Shown here: piece after piece, positions 13,001 through 22,935 of the stretch
Layout of the letters: the number at the start of each line of letters is the position of its first letter
Position numbering within the stretch: position 1 is the stretch's first letter
From: Myrica gale
Taxonomy: Eukaryota > Streptophyta > Magnoliopsida > Fagales > Myricaceae
NCBI GenBank assembly: GCA_963930655.1
Contig: OZ005617.1
Location: 9,240,501-9,304,500 of the forward strand
Length of the DNA stretch: 64,000 bases
Direction of reading: 5' to 3'
The notes under the pieces: generated by a model
Database searches by the model: none
What the model was told of the DNA's origin: nothing
Seen by the model: only the letters and a program-made list of their open reading frames with translations
Program-made: the position numbers and the translations under genes

Positions 13001-13318
13001 ACCATTATGATAAAACATTAGACGTTTTGGTGTCCCAGTTTGCATATAATTTGAATAGCATTTGAGCAAGGATCTCCCTACGTTAGACACATGACTCATT
13101 AGCTTGCTTTTAGACCCAAAATTCATGAGCTTGCTTGCGTACCCATGCAATTTCCTTCGCTTGCCAAGCTTACTTTCCAACAAATCCAAAGTGGATTGTG
13201 GTAATTTTGTTCCATTAACTCCATTAATAAATGCAGCAAAGTGGGTTGCACGTTTTCTTTTCGAGTTGATCACAACTTTCTGAGTTCTATCCAATGCCTT
13301 TGCGATCTTTGCTTCCAT
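4071..13318 (-). CDS. RCD1: RCD1/SRO1-like protein, copy 1 (WWE-PARP-RST)
   Basis: Coding exons (high to low): 13318-12153, 9503-9268, 8898-8798, 7783-7598, 7476-7381 and 4157-4071, all with GT-AG borders and matching phases; total 1872 bp, 623 residues (Arabidopsis RCD1 is 589). Domains in order: nuclear-localisation-like KRKR (20-23) and GKRRKL (52-57), WWE (about 75-165, with NGEWIDYP and [10 protein letters not shown]), PARP-like (about 305-470, with GVHLSAA and [12 protein letters not shown]), and RST (about 530-595, [10 protein letters not shown] to [10 protein letters not shown]). The usual PARP active-site tyrosine is histidine in GVHLSAA, and the family is regarded as catalytically inactive. 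RCD1 proteins are nuclear hubs that bind stress-related transcription factors through RST. The start is the first Met after a likely 5'-UTR acceptor at 13343. A LINE fills the last intron and a partial exon copy sits in the first coding intron. The exon set is inferred by eye; protein resemblance is strong. Confidence 0.9.
4496..6580 (+). mobile_element. 5'-truncated L1-type LINE in the last intron of RCD1 copy 1
   Basis: Absent from copy 2, where the intron reads straight through. It is bordered by an imperfect target duplication: TAAAATAGGGTCA near 4483-4495 and TAGAATAGGGTCA after the terminal A-run. Parts: reverse-transcriptase tail and the region before zf-RVT (4669-5235, [19 protein letters not shown]), zf-RVT remnants (about 5240-5560), RNase H (about 5700-5940, ending with LEGDSLWV), then a 3' end with A-runs. 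Several stops and frame changes are present. It is on the plus strand, opposite to the host gene. Confidence 0.85.
5973..6614 (+). repeat. 334-bp tandem duplication at the LINE 3' end
   Basis: The segment from 5973 to about 6280 recurs from 6307 to about 6614, apparently without change across the roughly 300 bp I compared. Each unit includes the last LINE codons (both give the same 78-residue tail ending in SLFEDEW), the A-run, the target-duplication copy and about 20 bp of host intron. About 26 bp of filler between the units (AGTCCATCCTC and neighbours) is partly the inverse of the unit start (GAGGATGGACT). Confidence 0.9.
7243..7260 (-). other. Possible cryptic or alternative exon in the last RCD1 copy 1 intron
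   Basis: On the minus strand an AG acceptor is followed by codons for P-T-M-N-W and TGA, or alternatively by a 14-base exon before a GTGAGT donor. Copy 2 (29202-29219) reads GTGGGT at the same place and stays open past the TGA position. I favour splicing straight from exon five to the 4157-4071 exon because phase and conserved charge fit. This entry records the alternative end only. Confidence 0.25.
9735..10058. mobile_element. Insertion specific to copy 1, with a GC-rich SINE-like core
   Basis: Copy 2 reads directly from CAATGAATGAT to ATTTCCTTC, so these roughly 320 bp were gained in copy 1 or lost in copy 2. The core, about 9915-10028, is much richer in G and C than its surroundings. It has a T-run at its left edge and an A-run at its right, and on the minus strand contains GGTTCGTCCGAGC, loosely like a tRNA B box. 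A SINE or other retroposon is possible, but I saw no clear target duplication. Confidence 0.4.
10490..11140 (-). pseudogene. Partial duplicate of RCD1 first coding exon (PARP N-terminal part)
   Basis: Lies inside the first coding intron of RCD1 copy 1. The minus strand repeats the 3' half of the exon at 12153-13318, from the donor region back to the segment encoding [20 protein letters not shown]. It includes about 100 bp of flanking intron, so it is a DNA-level copy. It has frame breaks (for example after ILQINICS) and cannot replace the exon. Diagnostic residues ([23 protein letters not shown]) match RCD1 copy 2 better than its own neighbour exon ([23 protein letters not shown]). Confidence 0.85.
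11326..11918 (+). mobile_element. 5'-truncated L1-type LINE, zf-RVT end and 3' UTR
   Basis: Plus-strand LINE tail in the first coding intron of RCD1 copy 1, absent from copy 2. The zf-RVT C-terminal pattern is visible ([19 protein letters not shown], about 11655-11720), split by a frame change from the cysteine/histidine part near 11490 ([11 protein letters not shown]). The 3' UTR has TTGTACTGTTA, a CAATAAA motif and TTACTTATCA followed by an A-run near 11908-11915, the same tail as the LINEs at 14521 and 35040. Confidence 0.8.
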
Positions 13319-14743
13319 TTATTTCTACCTGACCAATATCTATCTGCAAGTCTAATTTAAAATCTCATATCTCAACTATACAACAAAGATACAACTCTAG
13401 CTCTGAAGTCCTGCAAAACTGTACCATTTGGAAGACCCTGACAATTGCAAAAAAAGTTAGAATATACGTGGTCTCATGTAGAATCCCAATCGGTAAATCA
13501 AACAACTGACATAAAATCATTTATTCACACATAACATTCAACAATAAACCCACTACATGAAATGAACCACAAACCAAACACATTGGAGGATGTCTATAAA
13601 TCACAGGCAGCATGCAATATATTCAAATTATCAATCAAAGTGAGACAAAAGCATGTGCTCACAGAGGAGACATGGCAAGTGGGTCTGATTGATGAGGTGC
13701 TATTATCTATAGATTAGATAATATTTTTTTCCACCGGTTTTAAAAAGAGAAATTTTTTCCTTTAAATGCTGACTCGTAAAAAGAAGCAATGAGCCAAGAA
13801 TGCTTACATCAAATACATAAATGAAACACACTGTTTCAAGAAACTTCATGTATAAATTAAACAGACTATTGTATCACTGCTCCTAAGAAGTGCGAGGAAA
13901 CAATAATATATGGTAAGATGCTTGCATAGCACTTTCCTCTGCCCATAAGAAGAAGTTTGTAGTATGAAATAGATTGACATTTCAATGAACTAGAAGTACA
14001 GGACAATTTATATCATATTACATAATTAGGATAGCCATGATTAAGAAACATGGTCCCTGCTATATATATCTTGAGGTGTAAGTCTAGAAAGCAAAGATTA
14101 ATCCATGCAATTGTAGAATAACAATTAACAACGGTCAAAATATGGTGAAAATAACTCTAGCATGCTTAACACTTTTTAATGAAAAGATCATAAGAAAATT
14201 ACACAAATATTAACCGGAGGACTAGTACATACCTAGTTCTGCAGTAAGTATTCGTGACGTGCATGTTCTTCTCTATTACCTCAGCAAAACTCAAAGAAGA
14301 AAGAGGAGACTGCTTGAGACCATAAATCACCTTTTTTTCACCTTCAAACTTTCCCTTAAAGCCACTTTCTTATTAACTTTGCAGCGCGAGGCAGCTCTGC
14401 TCTAATAATAGCATTCATCCACTAAAAGGTCGCAAACTTCAATTCCTATAAGATGGATAACTTCTTGTCAACAGAAATAATGCTGCAAAACTAATTACCA
14501 AAACAAAATAATGTAAAACTTTTTTTGATAAGTAAAACAATCTTATTAAAAAAAGAAAAATAAGGAACACATAACAACGGAGTCAACAGTACAAGAAAAT
14601 ATACTGAAGAACCCAAATACAAACAAAGGCCCAAAGAACACCAAGTACGCCCACCCAATAAGACTCCCAAAAAACAGAAGCACCCTCAACCCACTAGCAA
14701 ACAAGACTCTCCCAAAAACTCGCACCAGCCACAAATGAGTCCC

Positions 14744-16784
14744 CTAGTAGTCCAGCCCATAGCTTTTAGTCTTCCTAGCAATCGAAGAAAACCCTTCATA
14801 GTTAACCGAAGATTGCAATTCCTTCAACTCCCTGAGCATCCTCCCCCCTGATTTTCTAGACTTTTTCGAGCTAAGCTGCACCCGACTGTGTTCCAACGCT
14901 GCAAAGAGATCCCTCAGCTTTTCCTCTTGACCACCACACAACACCCCAACCATCTGACCCACAGAGGAAACCATGTCCAAGACCCAGGCCGGAAATTCCC
15001 CCGCCAACGCTTTACAAGGGAAACTGACCACCAAGGGTTCTGTCGAGGTACAACTTCCTTCCTTCGGAGCTAGAGAATGAGGTTCGAGAACTGTTCCAAA
15101 AGAACACTCCCCCAACTCCCTTTTGAGCTGGCCTCCTGATTTGCTAGGGGTAGCCAGCCCACTGCTCGCCTTCTCCTTTTCTAGATCATCAACACTACTT
15201 TCTACACAAACTATAGCCCCTCCCCCTTCGAAAGAAGCTGCTGACGTCTCACCAGAAAGAAGGTCAACTCCTAAATCCCCCAAGGAAGCCTCTGAGACGC
15301 CGAGCTTCACCAAGACATCGTTCTCCACTACAAGGGTCCCACACCCTGCTGGCAGAGCACTGACAGAGCCATCAGCCCCTCCCGATGGAGTCGACCCCAC
15401 CTCCATAGGCCGGAAGTCAAGATCCGTCGTCAGATCGGAGATCTAGAATACGTCGTTCTCCACTTCAGCCTCCGAGTCACCGAGCTTCACCAAAACGTCG
15501 TTCTCCTCTTCAAGGGTCCCACACCCTGCTGGCAGAGCACCGGCAGAGCCAACAGCCCCTCCCGGTGGAGTCGATCCCACCTCCAAAGGCTGGAGGTCCA
15601 GAGTCGTCGCCGGATCGGAGATCTGGAAGCTAGGCGACGAACGATCATAGTCGACAGGAACGATCATAGTCGATAGAACACCGACTGGACCCACTGCCAC
15701 CCCAGACGAGATCGACCCATCCTCTCGAAGCTGAAGGACATGGACCACCTCCGGGTCGGTTAACTGGGGGCCCATGATGTCTACCGAAGACTTTGGTTCC
15801 TCAAAACCACCAGAGACTTCCCCACCCGACCCAGCTACAAGCCCAACTTCCCCTCTCCCTCGCAAACCCAACTAACAGCCCTGGCCCAAGCCCATGCGAC
15901 CCCCCCTTATCCTTACAGAAGGACTCCTGCTCCTTTACTTTCGAAAAAACACCAGGCCCATTCGAGAAAAAGTCTGGCCCAACTGCTTTGACCGCACCAT
16001 GTTCCCCGCCCTTACAGTCTTGACACAACATGCCAAAATCGCCCCTATCGTCTAAAGCCTCTAAGAGGCTGTTCAGTTCCTTTCGCATAGACTCCAGTCT
16101 ATATCGAACATGCCTCGGGCAGAGACTAACAACTATCCCACCCGCATTGGGAACAGAAATAGCCGCCTGCTGTGCATGCAGCTTGGGCAACTGCACACGC
16201 GAAATGATAGCATCTCTGCCATCGGAAACGGCTCGTTCCACAAACGAAGAAGGCACATCAAAGACCATCGTCGAAGGCCCCGACTTGACCACGCCAGTGT
16301 AAGAGACTCCATGACGATGCCTCTCACCCCCAACCTCTGTCCTTCCTTGCCGAACATTTCCGAGGTGGTCCACTACCTCCTGAAAACAAGCAGCCATCGA
16401 ATTCCACCCAGCACCACCTCTTCCCTCCGGAATCATCAGCACTCCTTTCTTACGACCTCCACCATATTCTGCTATTGCGACGTATCTCCCAGCTCTATTT
16501 TCACACCTCTGGGCTAAGAAGGCTCGAGAGCCATCATTAAACTTGGAAACAAAGTCTTGATTGACATCAGCCTCCATGAGCTTGCCAGCTAAGTTCACCA
16601 GCCAAACTGCTCCGAATCTACCCAAAAAAATGGAACTGAGGGACTTCCTACTCCATTCTGCAAGTTTAATCACACCCCTCCCTCCCACCAACACCTCAAA
16701 ATCCTTCGCCTCAACTCTAAAACTCCGGGAATACCCCATACTGTTCCAGCCAGTGCCGGCTCTAGTTCTCTTTAACAACTCCAT
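14744..16784 (-). pseudogene. LINE ORF1-like protein, broken
   Basis: Starts at 16784 with 327 residues open (MELLKRTRAG), containing the plant LINE ORF1 pattern SLSSIFLGRFGAVWLVNLAGKL, then GRYVAIAEYGGGRKKGVLMIPEGRGGAGW near residues 100-130. It continues in another frame (15871-15443, then 15406-14744 after a stop) and ends with the conserved KKSRKSGGRMLREL block also present at 55069-55112. About 60 codons are tandemly duplicated, near 15290-15470 and 15471-15650 (CGAGCTTCAC at 15301 and 15481). ORF1 proteins of this type are thought to bind RNA. One frameshift and one stop are visible. Confidence 0.7.
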
Positions 16785-16880
16785 TAAAAGAATTCTTCAA
16801 CCCAGTTCCATTTCTGGAAGCCGATTGGTGTCGATAAAACTATTGTGTTGTGAAGCCACGCAAAAGAGAGAGAGAGAGCA

Positions 16881-17024
16881 CTACCAAGGCTTCAACCCGC
16901 TGATGAAGAGCTTTGGGGAAGTGAGAGTTGTATTGAACCGAATCAAGTTGTACTGCGATTGAAGAATAGAGGACGCAGTGGAGGATCCGCCAAGAACACG
17001 TCGAATGCTAGAGACGAAGGCCAT
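16881..17024 (-). pseudogene. N-terminal fragment of a mitochondrial-type glycine-rich/RRM RNA-binding protein
   Basis: From ATG at 17024 the frame reads MAFVSSIRRVLGG with many Ser and Arg residues, then LTSPKLFISG, and stops at 16881 (47 residues). This matches the start of organelle-targeted RRM proteins (GRP/ORRM type): a presequence followed by the first RRM beta strand, where KLF(I/V)(S/G)GL is RNP-2. The rest of the RRM is missing. It lies within the chimeric LINE insertion and upstream of ORF1 in the same direction, so it is a captured host fragment. Family assignment rests on a short stretch. Confidence 0.6.
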
Positions 17025-17094
17025 TGGATATGTTCGACACTGGCACTTAGGGGGATTGGGTGGGATCCGCAAAACCCTAGTAAACCCCTCAGAT

Positions 17095-17283
17095 GTTTTT
17101 AACGATTCAGAGAGATTTTTTATGGGGGAGCGAAGCTAATATCCATAAATTCCATCTTCTCAAGTGGGATAAAGTGTGCTGCCCTATAAGGTTTGGAGGG
17201 TTGGGTATTAGGAGGTTGGTCACTTTCAATAAGGCTTTGCTCGGGGAGTGGTTGTGGCATTTTGCGTTGGAGCATAATAGTTT
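17095..17283 (+). mobile_element. Inverted LINE reverse-transcriptase fragment
   Basis: The plus strand reads RDFLWGSEANIHKFHLLKWDKVC, then RFGGLGIRRLVTFNKALLGEWLW, the typical end of plant LINE reverse transcriptase before zf-RVT. It is opposite in direction to the ORF1 piece but lies inside the same 13-bp target duplication, as expected from twin priming or template switching. Confidence 0.8.
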
Positions 17284-17284
17284 A

Positions 17285-17850
17285 TAATGTAAAACTCAAT
17301 GTCTTACTCCCAGGTGTCTTCCCAATCCAATTTTGTTAGGACCAGTTTGAGAAACTTTCAAAGAAAATACTCTCCAAAATAGGCTATCCAAAGGAATCGC
17401 CACCTCCCAGTCCTATTCTAGTAATCTAATCGAAGACCCATATATTCCATCTATTTTCCCCAAGAAAGAGGAGACTGCTTGAGACCATATATCACATTTT
17501 TTTCACCTGCAAACTTTCCCTTAAAGCCTCTTTCTTATTAACTTTGCAGCGCGAGGCAGCTCTGCTCTAATAATAGCATTCATCCACTAAAAGGTCGCAA
17601 ACTTCAATTCCTATAAGATGGATAAGTTCTTGTCGACAGAAATAATGCTGCAAAACTAATGACCAAAACAAAATAATGTAAAACTCAATGTTTTACTCCC
17701 GGGTGTCTTCCCAATCCAATTTTGTTAGGACCAGTTTGAGAAACTTTCAAAGAAAATACTCTCCAAAATAGGCTGTCCAAAGGAATCGCCACCTCCCAGT
17801 CCAATTCTAGTAATCTAATCGAAGACCCATATATTCCATCTATTTTTCCC
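17285..17850. repeat. Local tandem duplication in the 5' intron of RCD1 copy 1
   Basis: Copy 2 has order A-B once (about 35990-36330). Copy 1 has A (14300-14520), the LINE insertion, B (17285-17467), A' (17468-17690) and B' (17676-17850). A roughly 390-bp A-B unit was therefore duplicated in tandem and the LINE then entered the first unit at its A/B border. A and A' differ at only a few bases. Confidence 0.8.
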
Positions 17851-17942
17851 CTTGAAAAGGGTCTCTCACAGACTCACAGTTGCCCCTACCTCTCAAAGAT
17901 ATTGGAACCCTCAAAAGAACTATATCAACCTTCACGTCTTAC

Positions 17943-18150
17943 CTGATCTGCGCTCGAACCTCGAAATTGAGTGCTGAAACGATCCACAAGAGAGGAGCAA
18001 ATAGGTGTTTCCTTCAGAGACGCTAACAGAACGAGATCAGGAGAGGTCTGGGAGGAAAGTATCTAAGAGACAGAGGGACAGGAGCTGTGATGGAAGAGGA
18101 GTGAGAGAGATCGGAGAGGGGCGGACCGACGGTTAGGTCGGGATGACTTG
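17943..18150 (-). other. Predicted 5'-UTR exon and promoter-proximal region of RCD1 copy 1
   Basis: The minus strand has a pyrimidine-rich leader (CTCTCACTCCTCTTCC type) ending in GATCAG and a strong donor GTAAGACG at 17942. It is conserved at 36395 in copy 2. Splicing to the acceptor TTGCAG before 13343 would place the ATG 25 bases into the next exon. The transcription start near 18150 is a guess from where the pyrimidine-rich leader ends. Confidence 0.6.
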
Positions 18151-18242
18151 GGAAGAAAGATTCTTCAAATTTTAAGGAAATTTCCTTCTATCCATCCATA
18201 ACATGTCGTTGAATTGGACTCGTCAATATTAACCTCTAAAAT

Positions 18243-19069
18243 AATTGTCAATTTGTTAATACAGAATACAGATACGCACGTAATCTATGTAATATTTACC
18301 CCTTAATTATGGATAAAAATCAATACCCTCGAGTTTCAAAAAGTTTAATTTTGTCGGTTCGGATATATGATGAATCATCACCCTTTAATTTGACAGTTAA
18401 ATTACATATGCTAAAAGAAAAGGTAATATTTTTTAAATTAAAATAATGAAACTTTATTTAACTAATTTATTTTTATTTTAAAAAATTGTTTTGGAAGAAC
18501 AGTTTAATCATTTTGCATATCTTTAACTAAATCAAATAGTAGAAGAGCATTGATCATATCTACAATATAAAAGATAAAAAAAAAAAATTAAAATGTGTAA
18601 TTGATTGTTGTCCATAATTAAAGGACGCACTATAATATTACTCTTAATTATTTATTAAGATCACAATCTCTTTTGGACAAATACACAACCTTCCCACCAT
18701 TAAACTTTTATGAAATTTTAAAAATCTTTCTAGTTATTTTGAATTGATAAATCATTAATAGTAAAAGACAATGGTGCCTTTTATGTTTCAAACATACGAT
18801 CAATTATCACTCTGGTTTGATTTGGAAGTAAAAACATAAACCCCGACAGAAAATGCCCCAAGACAAAATTACTAAAAATATTCATTAAAAAAATAAGTAT
18901 ATTGAAACTCAATTGCAATAATCTATTTATTTTTAATTTATTTCTTACTTTTTATTTTTTAGACTTTGTCTTGGAGAGACATTTTGATCATGTTGTATGT
19001 GTTTTCATATGACTTAATGTCCAAATTAAACAAAGGGCACAGAATTGATCAATTTACAAAGGTTTAAAT
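18243..19069. other. AT-rich intergenic DNA, no gene seen
   Basis: Very AT-rich spacer with A and T runs and no coding resemblance on either strand. Confidence 0.6.
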
Positions 19070-19460
19070 GCTAATAAGGTCCATGTGATTTAACTTTTTC
19101 TCAAAACAGTCTCTGTACTTCAACTTGGATGAATTTGGTCCCCACATTTTATACGTTTTCCCAAAAAAGTCTCTCCGTCAATGTGATCCCACCACTTTAA
19201 AGTTTTCTATCAATGTGGCTAACGAAGGTCCACATACACTCAATCACGTACTGCCACATGGAAACGCATTATCTTTCCCAACTAGTGCCATGTCACCTGT
19301 CACGTCATGGGTTCCACTTCTGCTAAATGAGATGTTGCGTTTTGGATCCCCCTTACCTCTCTGCATCATCTCCTTCGTCTGAACAAAGGCATCGCTTGTG
19401 AGCACCGTGCAGCATTTTGTTATCTTACCTTCAAAGAACAAAAAGAAGAGGAACTAGGGA

Positions 19461-19643
19461 ATGACGTTAAAGCTAGGCTCATGGATGAGGCTAGCGTGGT
19501 TCTTATTGTTGACGTTATTGACCTTCTTCTTTCATCAAAACCATGGCTTTTTTACGTCTCAGATTTTGCTGAACCGTTTGTCTCGAAACAGTGTATTGAG
19601 AGAGATAACGACAAACAAACAGCGGAATAATTCTTTTCTCTAG
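19461..19643 (+). pseudogene. Likely N-terminal exon of a serine carboxypeptidase S28 (EDA2-like) fragment
   Basis: A 60-codon frame starts MTLKLGSWMRLAWFLLLTLL, a convincing signal peptide, followed by QILLNRLSRNS, which resembles the region after the signal peptide in plant S28 peptidases. A Gypsy LTR begins 37 bp after its stop. Its place, upstream of and in line with the S28 exons at 26886, is the main argument. Taken alone the assignment is weak. Confidence 0.4.
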
Positions 19644-19679
19644 ATGCATGCAAATGGAGCATAATCTCAACAATTATAT

Positions 19680-22600
19680 TGTCACGCCCCAGACGTTAAT
19701 TCGACGAGGCAAATGACAGTCACGAACATTCCTAACAGGGAACGCTCCAGCGTACTTAACTCTTGCAGCGGAAATTTTTTTTTTCGAAATCGATTAACAC
19801 ACATACGGAACATTAGAACCTGCTCCTCCAACGATAACGTGAAGTAATAACTATAAATACATCAGGGTCTCAAAACAATAAGCTGTTTAACAGCTCTTAG
19901 CCTACAAGGCCGAATAGCCCATGACCACCACACATCGGAGGCTCATGACGGCTCTTGCCAAAATTATATCTGAACCTATACTGAACTAACAAAAGGGAGA
20001 AAACATTCTTGCCAACCCTTCTCCTAGGGTTCAAGGTCCTCTTCTTAAGTTTTCTCACCTTAAATATTGTCTGGAATGATACAATTTAAAAAAATAACTG
20101 TGAGTCGAAAGACTCAGTAAGGGATCATGTGCAATAAATAATGCATGTCCTACATGATCATGGATATCAATGCACATGAATGCCATATGAAATGCTTGCA
20201 TATGTATGAGGCAATGTACTTGATCATAAAAAGAATCATGCATTTGATCTTAAAAATACTTATTTCTTGATTTGGTCAACTTATTTCGCTCCATTTACCC
20301 CTGAAATCAGGGTTGTGCGTTCCCTTCGGAACTATTCCCTTTTCCTTTGGGAATACATCATTTGGTTGAACTAGCTCTAGAGGTGGCTCCAGGCCTAATG
20401 GCTAGACTCAACCCTTAGAGGTTCACACCTTCTTGCAAGCATCCTTCAGTGTGATTGCACATACCTCATGGGCTACCCATCCTTCTTGCAAGCATCCTTC
20501 GATATGGGTGCTCTAGGTGACATCCACCCTTCACGTAAACGTCATTCAGTATGGATGCACCTTCTTAACTGGTACGGTACCGACCAACTTCAGCCCCTTA
20601 ACTTAACTTGTCATAACATACTTTCATTTGCACAAATTTTTTTTTCTTTTTCTTTCAAGAAGATCATGCAAATGCTTATGCCATGTCATGCTTGATATTT
20701 GTCATGCTTGATAATTGTCATGCTTGATTATTGTCATGCTGTGTATCATTCCAGTTTTCATAAAAGTGTAAGTTTCTACTTACGATCTCCACTTACCTTG
20801 GTCTCCTTTGAGTATTGGTATGAAGTTCGCCTACAAGCGATTCAAATATCTCACTTAGATGCTTAAGAATTTAATAACATACAAAAAATACGTGTAATTA
20901 TTTGATTTTCCAAAAGTACATATCAATGAAACATAATTTTGTTCACAAAAAGTTACTTAACTAGCTTTTGTAAAACGAAAGAGGAAAGAAAATCAAACAC
21001 ACGTATCAAACATCTCTTATACAGTTGCTAAGGAGGTCATAAGAAATACTCAATCAACTAGGTACACTTGCTCTCCCCCAACCATCAATGATTTCAAGCC
21101 TATTCATAAATTTCCCGCCATCCCAACCTCAATAGCTTCATAACTAAGCTTATTCAACTATCCTCAATGCTAAGGTTCACAAGTCTTCATTTGGAACTCC
21201 AAATTCATCACATATAGAATTTTAACAGGTCCCGCTCGAGCGCCTGTCGAGCACCGGTCGAGCGCCAACTTACTGTCCAACTCTAATCCTTCACCTTCAA
21301 TTAGTGATATCCCGATCGCAAGTCAATCTTCGAGAATGTCTGTGTCCCCTGCAATTGATCAAATAGATCATCAATGCGAGGCAACGGGTATCTGTTCTTG
21401 ATAGTCACCTTATTCAACTCTCTATAGTCAATGCACATCCGGAGACTTCCGTCCTTCTTCACAAACAGGATCGGTGCTCCCCAAGGTGACACACTTGGCC
21501 ATATAAACCCTTTCTCCAATAATTCCTCCAGTTAAATCTTCAATTCCTTCAGCTCTGCTAGTGCCATCCTATACGGTGCTTTAGAAATTGGAGTTGTCCC
21601 TGGTTCCAACTCGATACCAAACTCCACTTCTCTATCTGGGGGTAAACTAGGTAATTCTTCTGGAAATACGTTGGGAAATTCGTTCACTACCGGGGTTTGC
21701 TCTACTGTAGCAGTCTCCCTCTGTATGTCATTCGCCCAAACCAAAAACCCTTCATGTCCTCCTTGCAACAATTTCTTGGCTTGTATGGCCGAAATAATCG
21801 TCGGTCTTCGCTCCATCTTTCTCATACCTACAAAGCAACAATCCGGTCTCCCCTCCTTTTAGAACACGATCTTCTTCTCGTAACACTTTATGCTGGCACC
21901 ATGCGTTGCCACCAATCCATACCTAATATGAGTTTAAATCCCCCCCATCTCCATTACTATCAGGTTGGCCGACATTAATTGCCCCTCTATTTCTATGGGA
22001 CAATTTTTCACTATTCGATCACAATTGATCATTCCACCAGTAGGTGTCGACACTACTACGTGATATTCTAGCGGTTCATGTTTTATATCTCTTGCCTTAC
22101 AGTACGTTGATGCAATGAATGAGTGAGTGGCCCCTGAATCAAATAAAACAAGGGATTCCCCCTGAGGCAAAGGCAACTTACCTGTCACCACATTTATTCT
22201 GTTCTCCGCTTCCTTCGGGGTGAGAGCGTACAACCTTGCCTGAGCTGGACCACCTGGCTTTCTTGAATTACTCTGTTGGGATGGTCGAAATGCTTGGGTC
22301 GAGTTACTAGTTACCTTACTTTGTTGAGAGGGTTGAGGTGCTTGCATTGAATTACCTGTCACCCTACAATCTCTTGCAATATGACCTGGCTTCCCACACT
22401 GAAAGCACACTCCCTGCCTACATTCCCCAGGGTGTTTCTTGCCACATTTGTTGCATATTGGGAATTGATTCCCTCCAATATTCTGAGCCCCACCATACCT
22501 CTAATTCTGGGCTCTATTAGGTCTCTGATTTTGGCCCTGTGATGAACCCTGCTTGCTTTTCTTCCAGGGTGCCTGTGACGTTTCTAGCTTGGGAGGAGCC

Positions 22601-22935
22601 TTCCTCTTTTGCTCGTCGTAAAATGTTGTTGTCCTCTGCAGCCCTCACTCCACAATCACTTCCCATTCTATGACTTCTGCCAAAGTCTTCAAGTTATGGG
22701 CCATGACCCTGTCAAAGATTCGGGGATGGAGACCCTCCTCGAATTTCCTAGCTTTTCTTTCCTCATCTAGCACTAGGTACGGAGCAAACCTTACCAATTC
22801 CATGAATCGACCAGAATATTGATCAACAGTCATTGCTCCCTGGGTCAAGTTGGCAAACTCTCTCGCTTTTGCCTCTCGAGTCGTCCTTGGAAAATAGCGA
22901 TCCAAGAACTCTTGTTGAAGCCGAAAGCAGTATGA
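19680..22935 (-). mobile_element. Ty3/Gypsy chromovirus-like fossil (gag, protease, RT, 3' LTR)
   Basis: Minus strand. Parts: a gag segment (22645-22905, retrotrans_gag pattern), a CCHC zinc knuckle and aspartic protease region (21934-22410), a reverse-transcriptase N-terminal part (21301-21825, with [19 protein letters not shown]), and an LTR-like block of about 1.39 kb (19680-21066, TGT...ACA ends), with a purine tract on the element strand just inside it. It is broken, with several breaks, and its 5' end is replaced by the neighbouring Copia element. Lineage looks Tekay/Del-like, with modest confidence. Confidence 0.75.
20690..20752. repeat. Short tandem repeat inside the Gypsy LTR
   Basis: The unit TTGTCATGCTTGATAAT (17-18 bp) recurs three to four times with small changes. 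Nearby, 20420-20550 shows a longer degenerate repeat built on CTTGCAAGCATCCTTC. Confidence 0.7.

Larger units (their letters stand above)
14521..17283 (-). mobile_element. Chimeric LINE insertion in the 5' intron of RCD1 copy 1
   Basis: Bounded by a perfect 13-bp direct repeat ATAATGTAAAACT at 14508-14520 and 17284-17296, which also occurs once in the uninterrupted copy nearby. Read on the minus strand from the right end: an inverted piece of LINE reverse transcriptase (about 17095-17283, sense on plus), a fragment of a host RNA-binding-protein gene (16881-17024 plus upstream), a LINE 5' leader with a CT run (about 16860-16885), ORF1 (16784-14744), and a 3' UTR ending in TTACTTATC plus A-run at 14521. 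ORF2 is absent between ORF1 and the tail. Confidence 0.8.
3727..18242. repeat. Segmental duplication, copy 1 (RCD1-like locus)
   Basis: This block is collinear with 27722-36684 in the same orientation. Homology begins near GTTCAAAGT (3730 and 27728) and ends near GTCAATATTAACCTCTAAAAT (about 18242 and 36684). It covers the last exon and 3' UTR, all introns, the 5'-UTR exon and some promoter. Copy 1 is about 5.5 kb longer because of LINE insertions (4496-6580, 11326-11918, 14521-17283), an internal partial exon duplication, and smaller insertions such as 9735-10058. Confidence 0.9.

Noticed and set aside
16030-16962. Long plus-strand frames of 90-135 codons
   Set aside because: Antisense to LINE ORF1, which has the recognisable protein pattern.
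20690-20752. Regular short repeats considered as a CRISPR-like array
   Set aside because: Tandem 17-18 bp copies without spacers, inside a Gypsy LTR of a plant genome.
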